Below, piece by piece: positions 15,994 through 23,387 of a stretch of DNA of 23,429 nt. The DNA is taken from positions 1-23,429 of the forward strand of contig DFZT01000007.1 in NCBI GenBank assembly GCA_002382755.1, in the 5' to 3' direction. Under the pieces are notes generated by a model, which was not told the origin of the DNA, did no database searches, and saw only the letters and a program-made list of their open reading frames with translations. Position 1 is the first letter of the stretch. The number at the start of each line of letters is the position of its first letter. The stretch comes from Firmicutes bacterium UBA4049. GTDB lineage: Bacteria; Bacillota; Desulfotomaculia; Desulfotomaculales; Nap2-2B. Made by a program: the position numbers and the translations under genes.

Positions 15994-16401
15994 TTAAAAT
16001 GGGATATCTTTTTCGTTATAAGATATTTCTTCGCCCAGAGCGCCTTCCTGCAGATGAGAATTAACTGCGGAAGGGCTGTCCTTTGCACGGTCAAGAAAAC
16101 GCACATTGTCTGCAATTACTTCCGCCGCCTTGCGCCGTACGCCTTGATTGTCGTCATATGAACGAATCTGCAGCCGCCCTTCAACGGCGACCAACCGTCC
16201 TTTTCCTAAGAAATTCGCGCAGTTCTCAGCTTGTTTTTGCCATACTACCACATCAATAAAATCTGTTTCCCGCTCACCCTGCCTGTTTGTAAATGGTCTA
16301 TCAACGGCCAGAACCAAATGCGCGACAGCTACACCTCCGGGTGTATAACGCAGTTCCGGATCTCTGGCAAGCCTTCCAATTAAGATAATCTTATTTAGCA
16401 T
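15994..16401 (-). CDS. ssb: Single-stranded DNA-binding protein
   Basis: SSB coats single-stranded DNA in replication and repair. The 135-residue protein has an OB-fold (about 1-105: MLNKIILIGRLARDPELRYT, TDFIDVVVWQKQAE, GRLVAVEGRL), a short flexible linker, and an acidic tip ending NEKDIPF that recruits partner proteins. The ATG at 16401 was chosen because AGGGTGG lies six bases upstream; a TTG two codons earlier would abut the SD. It is between rpsF and rpsR, the standard order. The linker is shorter than in E. coli SSB. Confidence 0.96.
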   Translation of the reverse strand: MLNKIILIGRLARDPELRYTPGGVAVAHLVLAVDRPFTNRQGERETDFIDVVVWQKQAENCANFLGKGRLVAVEGRLQIRSYDDNQGVRRKAAEVIADNVRFLDRAKDSPSAVNSHLQEGALGEEISYNEKDIPF

Positions 16402-16440
16402 TTCCAACCACCCTAATTCTTTCTGTTCCTGAACTTACCC

Positions 16441-16737
16441 CTATGAATCTTCTCGTTTAATTATATGGCGAATTACTTCATCGGTGATCTTAAACACACG
16501 ATCCAGTTCCCTTACGACAGCCTGATTAGCTTTAAACTGCAGTATGATGTATAGTCCTTCATGCAAGCGCTTAATTTCATAGGCCAGACGGCGCCTGCCC
16601 CACTTATCAAGCTTGGTTACTTCCCCGCCGTTGCTTTCGATGAGGCCTCTGAACTTTTCCATCATTTCCGCAATCTTTTCTTCGTCAAGATCAGGCCGAA
16701 GAATAAAAAGAGACTCGTAATTAACCGTTTTTAACAC
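16441..16737 (-). CDS. rpsF: 30S ribosomal protein S6
   Basis: S6 pairs with S18 on the small-subunit platform. The 98-residue protein shows [14 protein letters not shown], the loop [22 protein letters not shown] and [16 protein letters not shown], all typical. The start is uncertain: the only conventional codon near the front is GTG 16737, but the SD GGGAG abuts it directly. At proper spacing after GGAGG the in-frame codon is ACG (16726-16728), which would give a start closer to the usual M-x-x-Y-E. It is first in rpsF-ssb-rpsR, with a strong promoter at 16832-16860 and a possible autoregulatory leader. Confidence 0.93.
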   Translation of the reverse strand: MLKTVNYESLFILRPDLDEEKIAEMMEKFRGLIESNGGEVTKLDKWGRRRLAYEIKRLHEGLYIILQFKANQAVVRELDRVFKITDEVIRHIIKREDS

Positions 16738-16783
16738 CTCCCTATGGACTAAGCGGCCCTATCCATTTTGATTTTAAGACCTA

Positions 16784-16823
16784 TTAGTTGCGTTTGCCAG
16801 ATAGAGCAGGGCGGAACAACTAA
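16784..16823 (-). promoter_or_regulatory. Possible S6:S18-binding leader hairpin
   Basis: On the minus strand, UUAGUUG (16823-16817) pairs with CAACUAA (16790-16784). The 5' side has an internal UUCCG, and an inner GCC/GGC stem closes the loop. In many bacteria the rpsF leader carries a helix with a bulged CCG that the S6:S18 complex binds to repress the operon. The fold begins about 2 nt after the predicted start of transcription. The match is by eye only. Confidence 0.45.
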
Positions 16824-16831
16824 ACGAACCA

Positions 16832-16860
16832 ATTATAACACAGGCGTAATAAAAAGACAA
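16832..16860 (-). promoter_or_regulatory. Strong promoter of rpsF-ssb-rpsR
   Basis: On the minus strand, TTGTCT (16855-16860) and a perfect TATAAT (16832-16837) are 17 bp apart, with TGT just before the -10 (extended -10). Start expected near 16825. Confidence 0.75.
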
Positions 16861-16955
16861 GAAAGGAAATATTTTGGACGATATTTTTACAAGGTTTCAT
16901 GGTAAAAGGAAAATAGTTAAAGTATGTAGAAGTATAATAAAAAGGAGGTTTAAGC

Positions 16956-17714
16956 ATGTACGAAGAAAAAGTAGAGTTTACTAATTCAAGGAATCTGAAA
17001 TTATCGGGTCTACTCTGCAACAGTCCGACGGATTCAAAATCAATTGTCATAACCTGCCATGGACTTTCCGGAACTAAAAGCGGCGGCGGAAAAGCGGTAG
17101 CGATGGGGAAAGAACTTAACGAAAGAGGCTGGTCCGTTCTTTTATTTGATTTCACAGGGCTTGGCGACAGTGAAGGTGTTTTCGAAGAGATGACCCTTAC
17201 AAGACAGATCGATGATTTAACCTGCGCCGTTGACTGGTGTATTGGAAAGGGTTTTACACGAATAGTAACTCAGGGACGAAGTTTTGGAGGAACCACTGCG
17301 ATATGCCAGGCAGCCGGTGATAATAGGGTTAAAGGTGTCTGCACATGGTCCTCTCCCGCTAAAATACAAAATCTAATTCTCAGGGGTAAAAATTCTGCAG
17401 ACGAAATTAAAGGTGATTACGTTATTCTCGGCCAAAAACCAGACTTGATTTACCTGAAAAAAGACTTTATATATGATGTGGAAAAATATGACCTAACTGT
17501 TTTAAGTTCGAAGATCTCACCGCGCCCTTTTCTTGTCATTCAGGGAACTGCCGACTTTGTAGTCCCCCCCACCGAAGCGACGACAATATATAACTCCGCC
17601 GGCTGGCCGAAAAAAATAGTTTTCATAGAAGGAGCAAACCACGAGTATACCGAGCATTACGAAAAAGTTTGGGAGACCTTCTTCGACTGGTTGGCAAAGG
17701 AATTTCCCGACTAA
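16956..17714 (+). CDS. Alpha/beta hydrolase
   Basis: This 252-residue soluble hydrolase has the whole catalytic triad: nucleophile S109 in GRSFGG, D200 in QGTADFVVPP and H229 in GANHEY. An oxyanion-type CHGLSGTKSGG segment lies near residues 35-44, and DFTGLGDSEG follows the next strand. It resembles short serine hydrolases/acyl esterases acting on small esters or acyl-thioesters; the substrate cannot be told. The SD AAAGGAGG is ideal for the ATG at 16956. It is alone on the plus strand, divergent from rpsF. A TATAAT at 16933-16938 is too close to the SD to be a convincing promoter. No signal peptide is seen. Confidence 0.85.
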   Translation: MYEEKVEFTNSRNLKLSGLLCNSPTDSKSIVITCHGLSGTKSGGGKAVAMGKELNERGWSVLLFDFTGLGDSEGVFEEMTLTRQIDDLTCAVDWCIGKGFTRIVTQGRSFGGTTAICQAAGDNRVKGVCTWSSPAKIQNLILRGKNSADEIKGDYVILGQKPDLIYLKKDFIYDVEKYDLTVLSSKISPRPFLVIQGTADFVVPPTEATTIYNSAGWPKKIVFIEGANHEYTEHYEKVWETFFDWLAKEFPD

Positions 17715-17785
17715 TATATTTCCTGTAGGAGTTCCCATCGCAGATATAACATCCTGCTTTGCTGAGCCTTTTACGAGTGGTTTAG

Positions 17786-17973
17786 TCATTGAATTTTGAC
17801 ATCACAAAGTCTTTCAAAAAACCTTGAGTGCGCCTGTTGAACGACGACGTCCTTTAAACCCTCGGGTTCAGTCAAAACCCGGCGCTTACACGCCTCAAAC
17901 ACTTTCCCCGCTTATCCTCGGGTTCGCTTTTCATAGCACGTCTTTGTTGATGAATTTTCATCCTTATTTTCAT
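17786..17973 (-). pseudogene. Frameshifted mini-ORF with an internal repeat
   Basis: An ATG at 17973 (SD AGAAGG) opens MKIRMKIHQQRRAMKSEPED and continues to KRG. At the G4 run 17906-17909 the frame breaks; one added base would join it to an open frame running to TGA at 17786 (KVFEACKRRVLTEPEGLKD, then VVVQQAHSRFFERLCDVKIQ). The joined product would be 62 residues with two similar segments, SEPEDKRG and TEPEGLKD, each encoded over the shared 10-mer GAACCCGAGG. The DNA also folds well, so it may be a structured repeat rather than a gene. The gap 17715-18007 holds nothing else I can support. No family is recognised. Confidence 0.4.
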
Positions 17974-18007
17974 CCTTCTGACGGCGCTGCATTAGCAGCA
18001 TATAGGT

Positions 18008-18955
18008 TTATCTTAAAGCATAATTTATATTAAATGTATCTAAAAAATCTCTTAAGGTATGCAATTTGGTCTCTTCGATGAGATCTTTTAAAATTGCATC
18101 GTCATCAAGCGCCATAAAACTGAAGTAGAAACCGTCTACAAAAAATAACAGGATTAAATCAACAGCGTTTCCAATCATACCTACCGGTATTTTTTGACAT
18201 CTTATATATTGTGAAGCATAGGAATCCAGCTGACGTTCAGACAGCACCAAATCAATTCCCAATCTCATTGCGAAGGGTGGTATTGCTGCAGTCAAGTCAT
18301 CTACCAGCCGTATAATTTTAATCATACATCTTCTGCAATTGTCAGGCGACTGCGGATTTGTCAGCTGCATAATATCTGTTATTTTTAAAGCAGTTTGCAC
18401 CGTATTTGGAAAATTATTTTTCAGGTAAGCAAAAGTTTCATCATCCTTGAGATAAAGGCAAAATATTGCTATTCTAAAAGTTTTTATTATATGAAGTCTT
18501 GAGTCGGCGGGATCTTCCAGTTTCCAGTCATAAAAATATTTGTTAAATCCGTCTTTATATAAAGCAAGGTTAAAGTTTCGATTTTCGAGTTCTTTAAAAA
18601 CCAGGTTGTTTTCTACCAAATCACAGATCAAATCCGCCATAATATGGTTTATCGGATTATTTATGGCATTTATAGAAAAGGCTCTTGGATACTTCTTTCT
18701 TCCAAGTGATATATGAAATAACTCATGCGCAAGCATAATTTCAGCTTCCGGTGTCAAACACTCGCTGTTTTCATCAAGTAAATTCTTTGTCATAATGATT
18801 TTTGGAATAAACTCATTGCCCTCATAGTTTGTTATGCATGGTTCCGGTAATTTATCAATAAGTTCCCATTTTATTATTTTATCAGGTTCCAAAGAGACAA
18901 CCTCGTTAATTAATTCTTCTAATTTATTAGAAATTGTGCGATCAAATATGTCCAA
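18008..18955 (-). CDS. Hypothetical protein with HExxH metallopeptidase motif
   Basis: I do not recognise this 315-residue protein. Residues 70-85 (EAEIMLAHELFHISLG) contain H77-E78-x2-H81 in a helix, the zinc signature of gluzincin-like peptidases. About 25 residues on, H104-x3-D108-x3-D112-x2-E115 could supply the third ligand, as in short IrrE/M78- or minigluzincin-like proteins. The middle and C-terminal parts are helical, with a C-x2-C pair (NCRRC) and no signal peptide, so it is probably cytosolic. The start is TTG (18953-18955) after GGGAGA. It has its own promoter (18988-19016) overlapping the end of the PBP gene. AT-rich codon use sets it apart from its neighbours. Confidence 0.7.
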   Translation of the reverse strand: MDIFDRTISNKLEELINEVVSLEPDKIIKWELIDKLPEPCITNYEGNEFIPKIIMTKNLLDENSECLTPEAEIMLAHELFHISLGRKKYPRAFSINAINNPINHIMADLICDLVENNLVFKELENRNFNLALYKDGFNKYFYDWKLEDPADSRLHIIKTFRIAIFCLYLKDDETFAYLKNNFPNTVQTALKITDIMQLTNPQSPDNCRRCMIKIIRLVDDLTAAIPPFAMRLGIDLVLSERQLDSYASQYIRCQKIPVGMIGNAVDLILLFFVDGFYFSFMALDDDAILKDLIEETKLHTLRDFLDTFNINYALR

Positions 18956-18987
18956 TTACAGCAGTCTCCCTTTCAAATAAATAATGT

Positions 18988-19016
18988 ATTATAACATGAA
19001 ACCATTCTGTAAACAA
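18988..19016 (-). promoter_or_regulatory. Promoter of the HExxH protein gene
   Basis: On the minus strand, TTGTTT (19011-19016) and a perfect TATAAT (18988-18993) are 17 bp apart, with TGT before the -10. It lies within 35 bp of the PBP stop; no terminator was seen between them. Confidence 0.65.
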
Positions 19017-19019
19017 TTG

Positions 19020-20711
19020 CTATTGCTTTAATATCAGGCTCATAATTTTCCTGAAAACAGGAGCGGCGGTTTGTCCGTCCTTTACTCCTTCCTTTACCAA
19101 AACAGTAACCACATATCTTGGTTGGTCAAGAGGGGCATAACCGCAAAACCAGGAATAAACACCCTTTCCTTCACCTCCTAACTGTGCCGTCCCTGTTTTA
19201 CCTGCGCTGCCGTATCCGTTAACATATGCTTCCCTGCCTATCCCTTCTGCAGTAACCAGATTCAATAATTTTTTCATCTTCAAAGCCACTTGCAAAGGAA
19301 TTTTTTGGGCGCCCCCCTGGACAGGAAAAGAACGTTCGATTAGCCCGTTATTTTTTCTTAGTTCCCTGACCAACCTTGGCTGCATATAGACACCATCGTT
19401 GGCAATAGTGTTCATCATAGCAGAGAGCTGCACCGGTGTTACCAATACTGGACCCTGCCCGACACTGCTGTTGGCAAGGCTATATGGGGAAGCAATCAGG
19501 TCCAGGTTCTGTCGTTTATCATAAGGTATTTCATATCCTATAATTTTTTGATTATCAAGACCAAAACTTCTCGCACAGGCGATCAGCTTCTCCGCGCCCA
19601 ATTCATCAGCGGCCTTGACAAAGACAGGATTGCAGGATTGAGCAAAGGCATTGCTGAAAGATATTCCGCCATGCCCAAACTTGTTCCAGCAAGATATAGG
19701 CTTTTCTTCTATACCGCGGCAATAAAAATAGTCACTCTCTTTCATACAGCCATTTTGTAAAGCGGCGCAAGCGGTAACAACTTTAAAAAGCGATCCCGGA
19801 GGGAAAAGCATTGTGCACTGGTTTAAAAATGCCTCCGGGTTTCCTTTTAAATACTCCTCAATTTTAAGCGGCTCAGGATTGTACTCCGGACGGCTTCCCA
19901 TTGCCAGAAGGTCGCCCGTTTTGACGTCCAACACAACAACAGCGCCGTTTTTTATATGTTCGTTCATTGTTTTTTCGACAACCCGCTGCATATTTGAGTC
20001 TATAGTTGTGATAACGTTTACCCTGTTGTCGTCAGCATTTTTGTAATTAACCTCAATACCCAGCCCTTCTAGAAATTTAGAACGCGCGTCCAGATAAATC
20101 CTTGCATACCCGCCGGCGGCGCCGGCCATCAATTCACTGTTGTAATATAGTTCAAGTCCGGTCCTTCCCACCCAATCATCAAGCCTGAAACCGTCTTTGT
20201 TTTTTAAGCCAATCTCCTCTTTTGTTTGGATCTTGCCCAGATGTCCAACTACCTGAACCGCTAACGGCTCCGCCCCATAACGCTGTGTTACAGGCAGGAT
20301 CAATATACCCGGCCGGTTCATCTGCCGGATAACCTCCGCGGCGGGTGGTGTAATTTTATATGGAAGTACGCATGGATTTTTACTTAGGGCGGGTAGAAGG
20401 CTGTCTCGATCGACTTTTAAAACTGCGGCCAATTCTTTTGACAGTAAATCAGGATCTTTTATTAAAAGCGGAAAAATAACCAGCCTGTTGGAAGCAACTG
20501 GCCCGGTTAAAGAAAGCATGTTTCGATCCAGGATATCCCCACGGGGAAATTCTTCTAATGGAACAGTTTGTGTTTCACTCCTGATTACTTTGGCTGTGTA
20601 ATAATCTCCCTTTTCAATTTGAATAAAACACAAACGGAATAAAAGTAAAATAAAAGGGGTTAATATAAAATAAAAGACCAAAACCACACGTTTTTCGGTT
20701 AACAGATTCAT
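19020..20711 (-). CDS. Class B penicillin-binding protein (peptidoglycan transpeptidase)
   Basis: The enzyme cross-links peptidoglycan outside the membrane. The 563-residue protein has an N-terminal membrane anchor (about 9-30), a dimerisation-type domain starting near RGDILDRN (57-64), and a transpeptidase domain with all three motifs: S307-x2-K310 (GSLFK), S359-C-N361 and K505-T-G507. There is no glycosyltransferase domain. I chose the ATG at 20711 because AAAGGAA precedes it; an upstream ATG (20744) has no SD. It is 66 bp after mltG. The family resembles the PbpA/SpoVD/MrdA group, but without PASTA domains or a neighbouring rodA/spoVE I cannot assign it to elongation, division or spore wall. 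Confidence 0.88.
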   Translation of the reverse strand: MNLLTEKRVVLVFYFILTPFILLLFRLCFIQIEKGDYYTAKVIRSETQTVPLEEFPRGDILDRNMLSLTGPVASNRLVIFPLLIKDPDLLSKELAAVLKVDRDSLLPALSKNPCVLPYKITPPAAEVIRQMNRPGILILPVTQRYGAEPLAVQVVGHLGKIQTKEEIGLKNKDGFRLDDWVGRTGLELYYNSELMAGAAGGYARIYLDARSKFLEGLGIEVNYKNADDNRVNVITTIDSNMQRVVEKTMNEHIKNGAVVVLDVKTGDLLAMGSRPEYNPEPLKIEEYLKGNPEAFLNQCTMLFPPGSLFKVVTACAALQNGCMKESDYFYCRGIEEKPISCWNKFGHGGISFSNAFAQSCNPVFVKAADELGAEKLIACARSFGLDNQKIIGYEIPYDKRQNLDLIASPYSLANSSVGQGPVLVTPVQLSAMMNTIANDGVYMQPRLVRELRKNNGLIERSFPVQGGAQKIPLQVALKMKKLLNLVTAEGIGREAYVNGYGSAGKTGTAQLGGEGKGVYSWFCGYAPLDQPRYVVTVLVKEGVKDGQTAAPVFRKIMSLILKQ

Positions 20712-20777
20712 TTTCTGTTCCTTTTTTATTCCGTACTTTAACATACAGAATAGCCAGAAAACATTTGGTTATATACA

Positions 20778-21842
20778 TCAATGCTGATATTTATTCATAT
20801 TTGCTATATGTTCTTGAAGGGTTTTCGCGAAGGCGTGCGTACCGTCTGGTTTAGCAACATAATAAAGATAATCAGTTTTTACCGGGCTCACTGCAGCCAT
20901 TAGTGACGCCTCCCCGGGAGAGGCAATAGGTCCGGGAGGCAGTCCCGCGTTCCTGTATGTGTTATAAGGGGAATCAATTTTAAGGTCCTTATAATATATT
21001 TTTGGCTCCTGACGGCCAAGAGCAAACTGAATTGTTGCATCAACCTGTAAAGGCATATTCCCGCGCAGGCGGTTCTTAATTACTCCTGCTATGATCGGAC
21101 GTTCTTTTGCCGATTTTGCTTCTTTTTCGACCATAGACGCGATAGTTAAGGCCTGATGAAGCGTAAATCCTTCTTCCTGCGCTCTTCGTCCATAGTTTAA
21201 AGATTGCATTTTTTCAGCAAAGCGCTGGAGCATCAGATCTATAACAGTATGTGCGGAGATTCCTTTTGTGAAATAGTAGGTATCAGGATAAAGGTAACCT
21301 TCCAGTTTGTTTTGTACATTCAGATAATCAGCTAAAAAGTCATAATCAAATGTTCCGGAATTAATCTGGCTATAAAAATCTTCCTGATCAGTTATCTTCT
21401 CTTTGCTTAAAAGATCAGCGATCTGTTTAATGTTATACCCTTCCGGAATGGTTAACTTATGGCATGTTTCTTTTCCGGCAACAAGCTGATTAATGATTTC
21501 AGGAGTAGACTGATTAAACTTCAAGAGATAGTCTCCTGCTTTAAGGCTGCCGTCCAGACCCTTTAAACGCGTATATAATAGGAAAACAAAGGAACTTTTA
21601 ATAAGCCTGTTTTCAGACAGGGCTTTAGCAATATTGGCGCTTGTGGTGTTTGAGGGAATCGTAATTTGTACTTGTCCGGTCTTGTCAGACGGGCCAACAG
21701 GCGATAAAAGGTGTTTAATTATCAAATCAACGGACACTAATATTAAAAATGTCAACAATAAACAATAGAAGGCTGCTTTTCGGTAATTTAGTTTTTTCCT
21801 GATTTGATTCTTCTCTCTTTTTCTATCCTCAAAACTAACCAC
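20778..21842 (-). CDS. mltG: Endolytic murein transglycosylase MltG
   Basis: MltG cuts nascent glycan strands at the membrane and sets glycan length. The 354-residue protein has one N-terminal transmembrane helix (about 23-42), a LysM-like segment near TIPEGYNIKQIADLL (131-145), and the YceG catalytic domain with EGYLYPDTYYF (181-191), ASMVEKEAKSAKER containing the active-site glutamate (E239, with E241 next to it), and the end motif YNTYRNAGLPPGPIASPG. The start is GTG at 21842 with an SD of AAGGAG, overlapping the vanW stop by 8 bp, so coupling is likely. It stands between the vanW-like gene and the PBP gene, which fits cell-wall assembly. Confidence 0.93.
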   Translation of the reverse strand: MVSFEDRKREKNQIRKKLNYRKAAFYCLLLTFLILVSVDLIIKHLLSPVGPSDKTGQVQITIPSNTTSANIAKALSENRLIKSSFVFLLYTRLKGLDGSLKAGDYLLKFNQSTPEIINQLVAGKETCHKLTIPEGYNIKQIADLLSKEKITDQEDFYSQINSGTFDYDFLADYLNVQNKLEGYLYPDTYYFTKGISAHTVIDLMLQRFAEKMQSLNYGRRAQEEGFTLHQALTIASMVEKEAKSAKERPIIAGVIKNRLRGNMPLQVDATIQFALGRQEPKIYYKDLKIDSPYNTYRNAGLPPGPIASPGEASLMAAVSPVKTDYLYYVAKPDGTHAFAKTLQEHIANMNKYQH

Positions 21843-23346
21843 TGGTTATCTCCTTTTGACCCTGGCTGTTTCCCGCCGGAGGACTGTTGCTGTCCGGAGA
21901 CTGCTGCGGCGGATCCTGGTCTGACGGCTGCGGCTGATAGATTTCAGGCAGATTCGTATCAGGCGGTAAGACAACCGGAACTTCACCTTCTTCTTTGACA
22001 CCAACCGCAATTATTTTATTTACAGCACGGTAAACGCTCTTTGGTAAAGGTTCTGTCTTCTGAACGCCTTTTTCCCAGGTTACCCGGTTAGTGACCACCT
22101 CATATCCTTTAGATCCTTGCTGTTTAACGACCTGTTCCCCCTTTTTCAGATTGGGGTCATCTTTAAGAATCGTTTCAGGCTCATATACTTTAACAATTTT
22201 TGTGCTTATGCTGACCGGCAATTTATAATCGGTGTTTCCATAAACCTTGAAAGTCAAATAACCCCCGCTGACAAAGGATCTGATGTATATAAAACTCTCT
22301 GTGTTATTGCGGAACCTTAAGTCTGACAAGCCATATGCGACAGTTGCATCACGCCCAATCGGGACATACGTGATCGGAAGCGAATGATTTGTACGTTCAA
22401 GAATTTCAAGGTTGCTGAGTATTATGGCGTTATAGAGCGTGGTGCTTACCTGACAGACTCCTCCCCCAACACCATCAACAAATTCGTTATTAATAATCAC
22501 CTTTGCGTTTTTATACCCGGCTTCAGTGCTTCGGGGTCCGACAACTCTGTTAAATGACACTTCCTGGCCGGGCGGCGCCAGCAGGCCGTCAAGGGCATTG
22601 GCGGCAACCCTTATGTTATATGCCCGTTCAACATTGCCCTGGTCAAAAGAGGTTGTATGATAAGCAAGCAGGCCTTTAAGCCCCATTGCTTCAATCATTT
22701 CGGTCGTGCGTTCAGGTTTGATTGTAACCAGATTTAAATCAAGCTCAGGCCTGCCTTTATTTTTAACAAGATAATCCACAAGCTGCCTATAGGCAATGTC
22801 AGAGCTCACTCCTAAACCATTACTGCCCGGAATAATTTCTATGCAGTCATCTTTGCGCACGCGAAAGGCAGCATCCTTTGCAGGGCTGCCAATGTTTGAA
22901 TTTAGGATCTTTACCTTTTGCTCAAATTTATTCTTATTTACGATCAATCTTAAGGGGAGTTCGTAGCCGTGCTGTTTTACTATTAGCCTTTGTTTCAACC
23001 TGCTAAAAATAGGGCCGGTCCTGCCAACGCTGAAGGCGTCATCTGCGGTTGGCTGAATGTCTATACTGAAGTCCAAATCCCGGAGGGGAATAACCAGCTG
23101 TTGTTCCTTGCAGTTAAGTACTATGGATGTTGCAAGCATTTTCTTCTGTAGTTGCTCTAACACATTTGCGCATTCTTCGTGGTTCAGTCCCTGCAGCTCA
23201 AGATCGCGCACTTTTACTCCCGGGATGATCCTGTTTGTTCCAGCAAAAACATAACCCGCTCCCAGAACAATTACTACAACTGTTATCACAATCAGCAATA
23301 AAATCGCGGGAAATCGAAGCTTCATTCTTTTCATTCCCCGAATCAT
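21835..23346 (-). CDS. VanW family protein with G5 domain
   Basis: This 503-residue exported, membrane-anchored protein has a transmembrane signal-anchor (about 13-35), a YoaR-like putative peptidoglycan-binding region (about 95-215), a VanW domain (about 228-360, with PGQEVSFNRVVGPRS and GGGVCQVSTTLYNA), a G5 domain (about 383-450) and a Pro/Ser/Gln-rich tail. The VanW domain takes its name from vancomycin-resistance clusters, but its activity is not established; the rest of a van cluster is absent. The start is uncertain: three in-frame ATGs (23346, 23334, 23325) lie close together behind G-rich SD-like stretches. It leads the vanW-mltG-PBP run. 23347-23387 holds no clear promoter. Confidence 0.88.
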   Translation of the reverse strand: MIRGMKRMKLRFPAILLLIVITVVVIVLGAGYVFAGTNRIIPGVKVRDLELQGLNHEECANVLEQLQKKMLATSIVLNCKEQQLVIPLRDLDFSIDIQPTADDAFSVGRTGPIFSRLKQRLIVKQHGYELPLRLIVNKNKFEQKVKILNSNIGSPAKDAAFRVRKDDCIEIIPGSNGLGVSSDIAYRQLVDYLVKNKGRPELDLNLVTIKPERTTEMIEAMGLKGLLAYHTTSFDQGNVERAYNIRVAANALDGLLAPPGQEVSFNRVVGPRSTEAGYKNAKVIINNEFVDGVGGGVCQVSTTLYNAIILSNLEILERTNHSLPITYVPIGRDATVAYGLSDLRFRNNTESFIYIRSFVSGGYLTFKVYGNTDYKLPVSISTKIVKVYEPETILKDDPNLKKGEQVVKQQGSKGYEVVTNRVTWEKGVQKTEPLPKSVYRAVNKIIAVGVKEEGEVPVVLPPDTNLPEIYQPQPSDQDPPQQSPDSNSPPAGNSQGQKEITSG

Positions 23347-23387
23347 CCCCCGAAGGAAAACAGGACTTCATAAGCAAAACTAAAATA

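Noticed and set aside
16933..16938. TATAAT upstream of the alpha/beta hydrolase
   Set aside because: No matching -35, and transcription would start inside the Shine-Dalgarno site.
17717..17788. Plus-strand reading VGVPIADITSCF resembling a conserved stretch of CaiB/BaiF CoA-transferases
   Set aside because: Only about a dozen residues match and a stop follows soon after; too short to support a gene remnant.
17986..17999. GCTGC-ATTA-GCAGC hairpin as terminator of the HExxH gene
   Set aside because: Only 5 bp and no T run follows on either strand.
17824..18033. Plus-strand open frame of 69 codons across the mini-ORF region
   Set aside because: No SD or recognisable product; it is antisense to the better-supported minus-strand frame and the 3' end of the HExxH gene.
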